From Bacillota bacterium (GTDB lineage: Bacteria > Bacillota > Clostridia > Tissierellales > Sedimentibacteraceae): a stretch of DNA of 64,000 bases. The stretch covers positions 124,001 to 188,000 of the forward strand of contig JAEXUD010000004.1 of NCBI GenBank assembly GCA_023453025.1. The letters are read 5' to 3'. Positions 42,981 through 50,700 of this stretch are shown here, piece by piece. Numbering within the stretch: the stretch's first letter is position 1; every line of letters starts with the position of its first letter. A model generated the notes under the pieces. It searched no databases and was not told the DNA's origin. It saw only the letters and a program-made list of their open reading frames with translations. The position numbers were made by a program, and so were the translations under genes.

Positions 42981-43914
42981 GTCTGCCTCCTCCCAGATTC
43001 CCTACGACAGTTGCCGCAAGATTCAAAAATATTATAATGACAATGAGGACAATGGATGCGCCGAAAGCCACAGGCAGGGAATTTCCTTCTCCTGCAGGAG
43101 ACGTGAAATATATGTAGCTTGTCAGCGTACAACCTGAATTCCTCAAGGTTGACAGCCAGTTTTCAGGAGTATACCACGGCTGCATACCAGTCATTCTGAT
43201 AGAGCCTCCCAGAGTCAGCCATACAATTGCAGTATCGCCTATTATCCTTCCCATTCCTAAAATAATCCCTGTCACAATTCCGTCCCGTGCAGAGCCCAGG
43301 GCTATTTTTGAAATAGTGCGCCATTTATTTGCCCCCAGGGCATAAGAGCCATCTATATATGAAGCAGGGACAGCTCTTAAAGCTTCCTCCATAGATTTGA
43401 TTACAAAGGGGAGTATCATTATAGCCATGGTAATACCTCCTACCAGGAATGAGCGTCCATATGCACGGCTGGTGCCTTCCACCCCTTCAATGGCGGAGCT
43501 CAGGAACGCCATGTGTCCTTGAGTAAATATTGCCAGGGCGAAAAGAGCGATTACTACAGTGGGCACACCGGACAAAATATCCACTGCACCCTTCACCAGT
43601 GTTTTGAATAATCCTTTTTTAGAGTAAAAAACCAGGAAAATTGCCGTGGAAAGCGCGAAAGGGAATGCAGCCAGAATTCCTATCAACGTGAGCAGGGTTG
43701 TGCCGATTATAGGAGTCAGAATTCCTCCGGATTCTGGATTCAAAGCGGAAGGTTCAGGCTCAGATGTTAAAAAATTCCATGATATGGTTTCCCATCCGTA
43801 ATAGAATATAACGGAAAGTATGAATGCGAGGACGCATAAAATCATAGTCATGGATATTATGGCATAAGCTGTGCCGGCTGCACTGCTGAATTTGCGGTTT
43901 ACTTTACTAATCAT
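42967..43914 (-). CDS. pstA: Phosphate ABC transporter permease PstA
   Basis: About 315 residues with six predicted helices. The PstA-type MFP loop is GALKTLVKG-like, and the EAA region reads ALRAVPASYIDGSYALGANK. It has the family's GGSIRMTGMQPW region in the second half. ATG 43914 is preferred, since GGAAGG then has nine bases of spacing; a second ATG at 43923 sits directly after it. It overlaps the ends of pstC and pstB, so translation is coupled. Confidence 0.92.
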   Translation of the reverse strand: MISKVNRKFSSAAGTAYAIISMTMILCVLAFILSVIFYYGWETISWNFLTSEPEPSALNPESGGILTPIIGTTLLTLIGILAAFPFALSTAIFLVFYSKKGLFKTLVKGAVDILSGVPTVVIALFALAIFTQGHMAFLSSAIEGVEGTSRAYGRSFLVGGITMAIMILPFVIKSMEEALRAVPASYIDGSYALGANKWRTISKIALGSARDGIVTGIILGMGRIIGDTAIVWLTLGGSIRMTGMQPWYTPENWLSTLRNSGCTLTSYIYFTSPAGEGNSLPVAFGASIVLIVIIIFLNLAATVVGNLGGGRHGQE

Positions 43915-44869
43915 CAAGACCATCCTTCCTTCTCATACGTTTTTCAATAAGATTTGCTAAAATGCTCAGAGCGGTTCCTATTATCAGAAGTGTTGCTCCG
44001 CAGGAAAACAGTGCTGATTCTACGGCATATGAACCCATGGCTTCAGACTTATTTACTATGGCGGATGCAAGAGGCAGAGTGGGAGCAAGAAAGTTTATCA
44101 ATCCCAGCCTTATATCGGGTATTATACCAACGCTGCCGCAAACCATTGATACCGCTATCGCTTCGCCTATACCACGACCGGCTCCAAGGATTATGCCTGC
44201 CAGAATACCGGAGCGAGCAGAGGGAAGCATAATTTTATATATAACCCTGAATTTTGTCATGCCAAATGAGTATCCGGTTTCCTTGAGTGTCTGAGGAACG
44301 GATTTAAGCGCATCCACACTCAATGATATTATTGTAGGGACTATCATAAAGGTAAGGACAATTATAGCAGAGAGCATACTGCTTCCCGTCATTTGGAACC
44401 TGGATAAATATTGTATCTGCATATCTGTTGTTACAAATAGTTTTTCCACAAAAGGTACCACGGCTATCAATCCTATAAGTCCGAAGACTACAGAAGGAAC
44501 AGCTGCAAATAATCGAACCACCGAAATAAGAGACGAAGAAATTCTGGGAGAGGAATATTCGCAGATTGTAATTGCCGAGCCTATTCCGATGACTGATGCC
44601 ACAAAAAGTGCAAAAAATGTAGTTAAAACTGTTCCGGAAATAAGACCCAGCATGCCAAAAGTAAGTGCGGGATCCGAGTCTGGGGAATAAAAGGCCTCAT
44701 TAATCTGAACATCAAATCCTCCGTTAAAAAAATAACCTGCCCCATTTGCCAAGAATACGGGCATTGCCTTATAAAACACAAAAACAAATATAAATACTAT
44801 TATGGCAATGCTGACTGCGGAAAGTACACTGATGATAAGCTGAGATAAATCTAAAGTATCCTTCTTCAT
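43907..44869 (-). CDS. pstC: Phosphate ABC transporter permease PstC
   Basis: 320 residues with six predicted helices. The EAA region DALKSVPQTLKETGYSFGMTK and the GAGRGIGEAIAVSMVCGSVG stretch are PstC hallmarks. AAGGAGG precedes the ATG. It lies between a hairpin after pstS and the overlapping pstA. Together with PstA it forms the membrane pore of the phosphate importer. Confidence 0.93.
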   Translation of the reverse strand: MKKDTLDLSQLIISVLSAVSIAIIVFIFVFVFYKAMPVFLANGAGYFFNGGFDVQINEAFYSPDSDPALTFGMLGLISGTVLTTFFALFVASVIGIGSAITICEYSSPRISSSLISVVRLFAAVPSVVFGLIGLIAVVPFVEKLFVTTDMQIQYLSRFQMTGSSMLSAIIVLTFMIVPTIISLSVDALKSVPQTLKETGYSFGMTKFRVIYKIMLPSARSGILAGIILGAGRGIGEAIAVSMVCGSVGIIPDIRLGLINFLAPTLPLASAIVNKSEAMGSYAVESALFSCGATLLIIGTALSILANLIEKRMRRKDGLDD

Positions 44870-44894
44870 TTTTCCTCCTTGCTTAATTTAAAAA

Positions 44895-44922
44895 CTGTGC
44901 TGCAAATGCGGCACAGCTTTTA
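44895..44922 (-). terminator. Hairpin between pstS and pstC
   Basis: CTGTGC (44895-44900) and GCACAG (44911-44916) pair around a 10-base loop; read on the minus strand, it is followed by a T-tract (TTTTTAAAT). This is an intrinsic terminator or attenuator downstream of pstS, which would let the binding protein be made in excess over PstC/A/B, as is common for such transporters. Confidence 0.7.
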
Positions 44923-44964
44923 TTCTATATTTATTTTTTCAATTCAAACCAATTATCAGAGAAT

Positions 44965-46122
44965 TTATTTTAAAGAAATATAACCTTCAGCTGTTACAAT
45001 ATCTTTCTGGCATTCAGCACTTTTCAGGTAGTCTATGAACATAGCTGCGGTCTGTGAAGGAGTTCCCTTTGTAGCAACATACAGTGCTCTGCTTAACGGA
45101 TATGTACCGCTTTGTACAGTGACGGTGGTTGCAGAAATATTGTCCACAGGTATTGCCTTTACGGTTTTGTCCACATATCCTATTGAATCAAAACCTATAG
45201 CGTACTTGCTTTTAGCTACGCCTTGCTTAATCAGTGCGGAGGAAGCATGTGCCGTAGCCGTTGCTACAACCGATTTCTTTTCCAGCAGCATCTCTTCTAA
45301 TGTAGCCCTTGTTCCAGAGCCTGTCTCGCGAGTTTGTACCAGAATAGGAGCATCTTCCCCTCCTACATCTTTCCAGTTAGTTATTTCACCCAGAAATATT
45401 TTTGCTGCCTGATTCTTTGTAAGAGATTTAACGTTGTTATCAGGATGGACAATTATTGCTATGCCGTCTTTTGCAACTTCATAATCAGTGAGAACTGCTT
45501 TTTCGTCAGCTGTCAGATCACGAGAAGACATGCCTATGTTAACTGTGCCTGCCGTCGCATCTTTGATTCCAGCTCCTGAACCGCCTCCGGCTACAGTTAT
45601 GGATAAACCGTTGTTTGCAGCTATAAGTTTATCCGCTGCTTTCTGTGCTATAGGTTGAACAGTTGTCGAGCCGGATATTTTAATTGTTCCTGTCATTGTT
45701 GTAAAATAATCAACAGCAGCTGTGCTAGTACCTGCATCGTAGTTTACTTTTGCACCGATAGCCTCAGAAAAAGCTCTTATTGGAACCAGCGTACGGCTAT
45801 CTACCAGCTTTGCCGGACTTACTAAGGATTTTGTTACACCGTTTACAGTAAATGTTTTTGAATTAATCGTAAATACTGCTGTATAAGCTGCTGTCTTGAT
45901 TGTGGCTTTTTTATTGCTCCCGTCCCATGACACATCAGCGCCAAGGTTTTCAGAAATAACTCTCAAAGGTACCAATGTAGTGCCGTTCTCAAGTACCGGA
46001 GCAACATCGGAAGCTACCGCCTTGCCATCAATTTTCAGGTTTATTGTTGCCGCTGATGTGCTGAATACTGAGCTGAGCACACATACAACGATTAAAACAA
46101 ATAAAGCAATTTTTTTAAACAT
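44965..46122 (-). CDS. pstS: Phosphate-binding protein PstS fused to copper-amine-oxidase-like N-terminal domain
   Basis: 385 residues. A signal peptide without lipobox (cleavage near STSAATI) leads to a copper-amine-oxidase N1-type module (about 27-137) with the tandem motif ENGTTLVPLRVISENLGA and DSRTLVPIRAFSEAIGAKV, known as a stalk or wall-associated module in Firmicutes. The PstS domain follows, with SGSTTVQPIAQKAADKL, GGGSGAGIKDATAG, MSSRDLT and the ETGSGTRATLEEML phosphate loop. The fusion suggests PstS is held at the cell surface by the stalk instead of by lipidation. RBS AAAAGGAGAG. It heads the pst operon. Confidence 0.92.
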   Translation of the reverse strand: MFKKIALFVLIVVCVLSSVFSTSAATINLKIDGKAVASDVAPVLENGTTLVPLRVISENLGADVSWDGSNKKATIKTAAYTAVFTINSKTFTVNGVTKSLVSPAKLVDSRTLVPIRAFSEAIGAKVNYDAGTSTAAVDYFTTMTGTIKISGSTTVQPIAQKAADKLIAANNGLSITVAGGGSGAGIKDATAGTVNIGMSSRDLTADEKAVLTDYEVAKDGIAIIVHPDNNVKSLTKNQAAKIFLGEITNWKDVGGEDAPILVQTRETGSGTRATLEEMLLEKKSVVATATAHASSALIKQGVAKSKYAIGFDSIGYVDKTVKAIPVDNISATTVTVQSGTYPLSRALYVATKGTPSQTAAMFIDYLKSAECQKDIVTAEGYISLK

Positions 46123-46264
46123 TTGTTCACTCTCCTTTTAATTTTTAAATTGATCAGGTGCTGTTTAATAATCAAATTGTAGTTAATCTGATAATAAATA
46201 CTGTTTGTAAAGAAGATGTGTAGGGTGATATATGTTCAAGTAAAATAAATGTAAAATTGGAATA

Positions 46265-46325
46265 TTATATATAAAAATACCCTGCAGGTAGACTGTTTAT
46301 TGCCTACTCTACAGGGTATATTTTA
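46265..46325 (-). terminator. Terminator of the small XRE gene
   Basis: ATACCCTG near 46280 and CAGGGTAT near 46312 form the outer stem, and an inner GGTAG/CTACT pair extends it. On the minus strand it is followed by a T-rich tract (TTTTTATAT). It lies just past the XRE stop codon, also facing the pstS promoter region. Confidence 0.7.
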
Positions 46326-46346
46326 AATAAGATATAGATTTTATAT

Positions 46347-46706
46347 CTATCCTCTATTTTTTTTATAATTGCTTTGGGATTCTATAATGATATTGTTTAC
46401 AATTTCTATAATATCCTCAGTATATGAACGGTACGGTTCGGATAAGAGATATGTAGTTTCTTTAGAAGCATTCGTCAATGTCTCTGAGGATAAGTGACCA
46501 AATAATAAATAATCAGCGGAAATATTGAAATTTTTGGATATTTTATAGAGCGTCGCCACAGACATTCCTTTTTTTCCGTTTTCAATCTCAGCCAAAAATT
46601 GAGGAGAGATACCTGCTTTCTCCGCAAATTCTTCTCGAACCATATTCATTTTCTCACGCTGTTTGCGCAGCCGTTTACCGATTTGAAGCATAATATTTTC
46701 TTCCAT
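46347..46706 (-). CDS. Small XRE-family regulator
   Basis: 119 residues. A Cro/CI helix-turn-helix occupies about residues 6-62 (GKRLRKQREKMNMVREEFAE, then AGISPQFLAEIENGKKGMS). The C-terminal part is short, charged and helical, without a known domain. ATG 46706 follows AGAGGTGAT at proper spacing. It is divergent from a SLOG-domain gene across 115 bases containing overlapping promoters and twin GCTRWTAGCGTA repeats, which it probably binds. Confidence 0.85.
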   Translation of the reverse strand: MEENIMLQIGKRLRKQREKMNMVREEFAEKAGISPQFLAEIENGKKGMSVATLYKISKNFNISADYLLFGHLSSETLTNASKETTYLLSEPYRSYTEDIIEIVNNIIIESQSNYKKNRG

Positions 46707-46734
46707 ATATATCACCTCTTTTATATATTAACTA

Positions 46735-46790
46735 TTGCTATTAGCGTATTAAATAAGCTATAATTATATAATTAAGCTGATAGCGTAACG
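46735..46790. promoter_or_regulatory. Divergent promoters with twin repeat operators
   Basis: GCTATTAGCGTA (46737-46748) and GCTGATAGCGTA (46776-46787) are 39 bases apart and differ at two positions. Between them is a near-symmetric AT-rich core carrying a TATAAT on each strand (46759-46764 plus, 46763-46768 minus). TTGCTA (46735-46740), 18 bases from the plus -10, overlaps the left repeat. This is the expected layout for an XRE protein that regulates both genes. Confidence 0.6.
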
Positions 46791-46821
46791 AAATAAATTT
46801 TGTGGAATGAGGTAAAACTTG

Positions 46822-47361
46822 ATGAATGTAAAAAAACTGAATACTTGCTGCTTTATCGGAGACGGCAATCAAAATAATCAGCAGTTATTTGAAGAGAAAA
46901 CTCTGCATTTTATCGGTACAAAATTGAGAATTGAAAAGATGATTGTAAATCTGATTGAAAGTCTGTATGTGACAAATTTCATAAGTGGAATGGATATAGG
47001 CTTTGAACAATGCGCATCAGAAATAGTGCTTAAAAAGAAAGAAATGTATCCTCAAATAACATTGGAAGGTGTGCTGCCTTATGAATTACATTCAATAAAT
47101 TGGACGGGAGTTCAAAGAAATAAATATTATTCAATCATGGAGAAATGCGACAGGGAAATTTTGCTGCAATATCACTATACTGACGATTGTATAAGAAGAC
47201 GCAATCAATATATGATAAACAAATCTAAATATATCATATTTTTTCAAAAAAGTACAAGCAATATTGATAATTTAATTTTATATGCAAGATTAAAAAAAAG
47301 AAATATAATGATTATTGATTCTGATGAGATACAGCATTCAAGGAATGAGTCGATTTTTTAA
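46822..47361 (+). CDS. SLOG-superfamily (YpsA/DUF1273-like) protein
   Basis: About 179 residues. The core FISGMDIGFEQCASEIVLKK, the later VLPYELHSINW, and CIRRRNQYMINKSKYIIFF match the YpsA/DUF1273 branch of the SLOG (nucleotide-ligand) Rossmann-like superfamily. The N-terminal signature, normally a GHR-type TGHRP, reads FIGDGNQNN, and the GGT loop near the C-terminus is absent, so the ligand site is altered. SLOG proteins are predicted to bind or produce nucleotide-derived signals. ATG 46822 has GAGGT eight bases upstream. It is divergently paired with an XRE regulator. Confidence 0.7.
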   Translation: MNVKKLNTCCFIGDGNQNNQQLFEEKTLHFIGTKLRIEKMIVNLIESLYVTNFISGMDIGFEQCASEIVLKKKEMYPQITLEGVLPYELHSINWTGVQRNKYYSIMEKCDREILLQYHYTDDCIRRRNQYMINKSKYIIFFQKSTSNIDNLILYARLKKRNIMIIDSDEIQHSRNESIF

Positions 47362-47472
47362 ATTATATTGAATTTTGACTAGTTTTTGAAAGGTTTAGTT
47401 CTGTTTAATAATTTTTTATTGTTAAATTGTAACAAATCCGACTTATTATAATTTACATCGTGTAAAAATAAA

Positions 47473-47501
47473 TTGACAAATGTACACTTGTTGTATACAA
47501 T
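47473..47501 (+). promoter_or_regulatory. gntR promoter with TTGTATACAA operator
   Basis: TTGACA (47473-47478) and TACAAT (47496-47501) with a 17-base spacer. The palindrome TTGTATACAA (47491-47500) overlaps the -10, and the same decamer lies downstream of the rraA promoter (48350-48359), pointing to shared autoregulated control. Confidence 0.7.
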
Positions 47502-47545
47502 AAACACATGTATAAAAACATGCATAATATAAGGGGATGAAAAAT

Positions 47546-48187
47546 ATGAATAACTCTAATAAAGCTTATGACTATCTTTATAACGAAATTTTGTCTAATA
47601 GATTATTACCTGGTTCTCCAATTTCAGAGGCTGACATAGCATCAAAATTAGGACTAAGCAGAACACCGGTAAGAGAGGCTTTGAAAATTTTAGATACAGA
47701 GGGCTTAGTCAAGCAAATCCGTAACAGAGGAACATTTGTAACTGAAATATCTGTTCATGATATTGAGGAGATATTTTCGCTACGTGAGCTGTTTGAGATA
47801 CATTCGCTTAAATCAGCATATAAGTTTATATCTGATGAGACTTTAGATACTATTGAGAATAAAATACGTTCATTAAATAAGGATGATAATCAGGAAAAAT
47901 TTTTTGAGATTGACGAGATGTTACACAGTACAATAGTGAATCATTGTGGTAATTCAAGGTTAATTACATTTAGAAATATGATTAACTCACAAATTAAAAT
48001 GATTAGAAGAATTTCAGCACAGGATCCGACACACTTTGCTCGGTCAAAGGAACAGCATTTAGAAATTATTGATGCATTAAAGAAAAGGGATTTAGAGACT
48101 TCAGAAAAACTGCTAAGCAACCACATAAGGGAAATAAAGGCCAGGACAATTGAAGTTTTGACATATAAGATGGTTAGAAATCAATGA
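47546..48187 (+). CDS. GntR-family regulator, FadR/FCD type
   Basis: About 213 residues. The winged helix is SEADIASKLGLSRTPVREAL (residues 32-51) and the wing RNRGTFVTEIS. The C-terminal FCD ligand domain keeps the metal-binding Asp/His pattern (DEMLHST, EQHLEII, LLSNHIREI). Such proteins usually sense organic acids and repress catabolic genes. The ATG at 47546 is favoured over 47537, which touches the AAGGGG ribosome site. Repeated TTGTATACAA operators at its own and the rraA promoters make it the likely regulator of the downstream cluster. Confidence 0.92.
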   Translation: MNNSNKAYDYLYNEILSNRLLPGSPISEADIASKLGLSRTPVREALKILDTEGLVKQIRNRGTFVTEISVHDIEEIFSLRELFEIHSLKSAYKFISDETLDTIENKIRSLNKDDNQEKFFEIDEMLHSTIVNHCGNSRLITFRNMINSQIKMIRRISAQDPTHFARSKEQHLEIIDALKKRDLETSEKLLSNHIREIKARTIEVLTYKMVRNQ

Positions 48188-48248
48188 GTTATTAGAGCAG
48201 CCATTTCGCATATCTAATTATATAAATACTCTACAATAATAGAATTCT

Positions 48249-48286
48249 AAAATTTGTACACTGTTTGAGGTGCAAATTTTTTTTAT
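48249..48286 (+). terminator. Terminator after gntR
   Basis: AAAATTTG (48249-48256) pairs with CAAATTTT (48273-48280), followed by a TTTTATT tract. Confidence 0.6.
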
Positions 48287-48318
48287 TGGTATTTGCAATT
48301 AAAAAAATAAAATACATA

Positions 48319-48360
48319 TTGACAAAAGATTTAACTGTTAGTATACTTATTGTATACAAT
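48319..48360 (+). promoter_or_regulatory. Promoter and operator of the rraA-TRAP cluster
   Basis: TTGACA (48319-48324), a 17-base spacer and TATACT (48342-48347), followed by the 12-base palindrome ATTGTATACAAT (48349-48360) over the transcription start. It is the second copy of the operator found before gntR. Confidence 0.8.
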
Positions 48361-48399
48361 AAATATACAAAAGGAATACAAACATAAAGGAGAGAAAAG

Positions 48400-49071
48400 A
48401 TGGTTCATATTTTAAAGGCTTTTTATGAAGAAAAAAACGAATTGGTTAAGGCTTTTTATAATCAATCAACTGCCACTATCCATGAAGCAATGGGAAAAAA
48501 AGGTGCCATGGAATCTTCAATTAAGCCTATTAGTAATGGCGTAAAAATATGTGGTCAAGCAATTACTGTTAAGTGCTGTCCTGGGGATAATCTAATGCTG
48601 GTCAAGGCAATAAGCATGGCAAAAGAAGGGCAAGTTATTGTAGCAGATATGGGCAATATTAAAAATTCGGGACCGTTTGGAGAAGTTCTTTCTACGGAAT
48701 GTATTGCAAAAAACGTATCTGGTTTGGTTACAAATGGGTCTGTAAGAGATAGCAGAGAGATAAAAGAATCGGGATTTCCTGTTTTTTGCACCGGCTTTAG
48801 TATTGTTGGAACAACAAAAGCTTCTGTCGGACTGATTAATCACCCTATAAGCTGCGGCAACGTAGTAGTTAATACGGGAGATATTATTCTCGGCGATGAT
48901 GACGGTGTTGTGGTTATACCAATTAACGAAGCCGAAAAGATATTACTTCTTGCCATGGAAAGGATAGAAAAAGAAAACAAAGTTATAGAAGAATTGAAGC
49001 AAGGTAAATCTTTGTTTGATATCTATGAATATCAGGCAGTACTTGATAAACTGGGATGTATTGAAGAATAA
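48400..49071 (+). CDS. RraA/HMG-aldolase-like protein 1
   Basis: 223 residues of the RraA / 4-hydroxy-4-methyl-2-oxoglutarate (HMG) aldolase fold. The metal/substrate-binding RD motif is in NGSVRDSREIKESGFPVFC, preceded by the GDNLMLVKAISMAKEGQVIV strand region. Enzymatic members cleave branched 4-hydroxy-2-oxoacids to pyruvate plus another 2-oxoacid or act on oxaloacetate; nonenzymatic RraA binds RNase E, which is usually absent in this lineage. First of three related genes in one operon. It diverges from the next two, especially at its N-terminus, so each may serve a different substrate or form a hetero-oligomer. Confidence 0.85.
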   Translation: MVHILKAFYEEKNELVKAFYNQSTATIHEAMGKKGAMESSIKPISNGVKICGQAITVKCCPGDNLMLVKAISMAKEGQVIVADMGNIKNSGPFGEVLSTECIAKNVSGLVTNGSVRDSREIKESGFPVFCTGFSIVGTTKASVGLINHPISCGNVVVNTGDIILGDDDGVVVIPINEAEKILLLAMERIEKENKVIEELKQGKSLFDIYEYQAVLDKLGCIEE

Positions 49072-49154
49072 ATTCATTATTATATTATGATAAATATTTA
49101 TAGATGGAAGTAAGTAGCTTTAAAAATAATTAAATTTAAGAGTGAGGTATAATT

Positions 49155-49826
49155 ATGAGTGAATTTGATGAAAAATATAGAAAAAGGTTAGAAAAACTTT
49201 CAACTACCAACATCTCTGATGCTCTTGACGCATTAGGATACAAGGGATCTACCTATGGCATCAGACCTTTAATGCCTGAATGGAAAAAGGCAGTGGGAAG
49301 AGCAGTTACAGTTAAAATGGCAGCCGCAGGTTTAACTAAGGGGAAAACGCATTTAGGTGTTAAGGCAATCGATTTGGCTGAAAAAGGTGATATTATTGTT
49401 ATTGATAACGGCGGAAGAATTGACACTTCATGTTGGGGGGGAATTTTGGCAAACGGAGCTAAGATAAAAGGTGTATCTGCAGTTGTTATTGACGGTGCTT
49501 GCAGGGACCTGGATGACTGTGTAGAAGCAGAATTTCCTGTTTTCGCCAGAGGAACTGTTGTTGCTACAGCAAGAGGCAGAATTATGGAAGAATCAACTAA
49601 CTCTATGATTCAATTTGGAGGAGTACAAGTAAGGCCGGGTGATATCATTGTTGGTGACAGAAGCGGTGTTGTAGTAATTGCTCAAGAAATACTGGATCAA
49701 GTAGTTGCTAAGTCTGAAGAGCTATATGAAAAAGAAGAAAAAATGATTGCAGAAATAAGACAAGGCGTATCAATGATTGAGGTAGATACAAAATATAATT
49801 ATGAACAAATGCTGAAAAAGGACTAA
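49155..49826 (+). CDS. RraA/HMG-aldolase-like protein 2
   Basis: 223 residues. It has the full aldolase-type layout: TTNISDALDALG near the N-terminus, VIDNGGRIDTSCWGGILANG (the Gly/Trp-rich strand found in HMG aldolases) and the RD motif in VVIDGACRDLDDCVEAEFP. These match enzymatic HMG/4-carboxy-4-hydroxy-2-oxoadipate aldolases better than RNA-related RraA. It lies 83 bases after gene 1 and 27 before gene 3. GAGTGAGGT precedes the ATG. Confidence 0.88.
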   Translation: MSEFDEKYRKRLEKLSTTNISDALDALGYKGSTYGIRPLMPEWKKAVGRAVTVKMAAAGLTKGKTHLGVKAIDLAEKGDIIVIDNGGRIDTSCWGGILANGAKIKGVSAVVIDGACRDLDDCVEAEFPVFARGTVVATARGRIMEESTNSMIQFGGVQVRPGDIIVGDRSGVVVIAQEILDQVVAKSEELYEKEEKMIAEIRQGVSMIEVDTKYNYEQMLKKD

Positions 49827-49853
49827 TATAGATATACATAATGGAGGATGCGG

Positions 49854-50504
49854 ATGAATGAAATTATAGAGAGATTCAGAGTATTAGACACAACTTGTGT
49901 ATCTGATGCAATGGATAGATTAGGAATAAAATGTGCTTTATTTGATATTAAACCAATATTAGACGGAATCAAAATCTGCGGACCGGCTTTTACTGTACAT
50001 TATGTACCCTGCGGGATAATAAAAGGTACTGTCGGAGATTTTATTGATGATGTAAAACATGGAGAAGTTGTGGTAATTGATAATTCCGGAAGAACCAACT
50101 GTACAGTTTGGGGAGATATAATGTCTATCGTAGCTGATAAGAATGGCATTGAAGGCACGGTAATAGACGGAGTGTGCAGAGATTTGCCAACAATAATCAA
50201 ACTTAAATATCCAATATTCTCAAAAGGATATTATATGTCAACAGGAAAAGACAGAGTAGAGGTAGATGCAGTAAATGTACCTGTTTCTGTTTCCGGTGTT
50301 CAGGTGCGTCCGGGAGATATTATATTGGGAGACGACTCAGGAGTAATAGTTATTCCTAAAGAAAAAGCCAAGGATATTTTGGAAGTGGCAGAGACAATCG
50401 ACGAAAAGGAAAAACTGATAGAAGAAGAAGTCCTTAAAGGAACTAAATTGAAAGAAGCAAGGCAAAAATTTAATTATCACCATTTACAAACAAAAATCGA
50501 GTGA
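49854..50504 (+). CDS. RraA/HMG-aldolase-like protein 3
   Basis: About 216 residues. Similar to protein 2: TTCVSDAMDRLG, VIDNSGRTNCTVWGDIMS and the RD motif TVIDGVCRDLPTIIKLKYP, followed by SVSGVQVRPGDIILGDDSGV. ATG 49854 is chosen because GGAGG (49843-49847) is then six bases away; an ATG at 49848 touches it. Three paralogues in a row suggest either parallel substrates or a mixed trimer, since HMG aldolases are trimers or hexamers. Confidence 0.87.
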   Translation: MNEIIERFRVLDTTCVSDAMDRLGIKCALFDIKPILDGIKICGPAFTVHYVPCGIIKGTVGDFIDDVKHGEVVVIDNSGRTNCTVWGDIMSIVADKNGIEGTVIDGVCRDLPTIIKLKYPIFSKGYYMSTGKDRVEVDAVNVPVSVSGVQVRPGDIILGDDSGVIVIPKEKAKDILEVAETIDEKEKLIEEEVLKGTKLKEARQKFNYHHLQTKIE

Positions 50505-50519
50505 TTGGAGGTGTGAATT

Positions 50520-50585
50520 ATGATAATTTATTATACAGTATTTGAAGTTGCTTTTAAAAATACTCAAAGAAATAGGAAGAAGTGA
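50520..50585 (+). CDS. Possible 21-aa peptide between rraA3 and dctP
   Basis: ATG at 50520 follows GGAGGTGTGAATT and opens a 21-codon frame (MIIYYTVFEVAFKNTQRN...) ending TGA at 50585. It may be a leader peptide or the remnant of a lost gene; a decayed in-frame continuation (KAEFVINEV) follows the stop in another reading. Low confidence. Confidence 0.3.
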   Translation: MIIYYTVFEVAFKNTQRNRKK

Positions 50586-50700
50586 AAAAGCAGAATTTGT
50601 AATCAATGAAGTATAGCATTTGTGTTTTAGTATTAAGTTAAGGAGTAAAATTAAAATGACAAATGTTACTATAAAAAAATAATAAAAAGAGGAGAAAATA

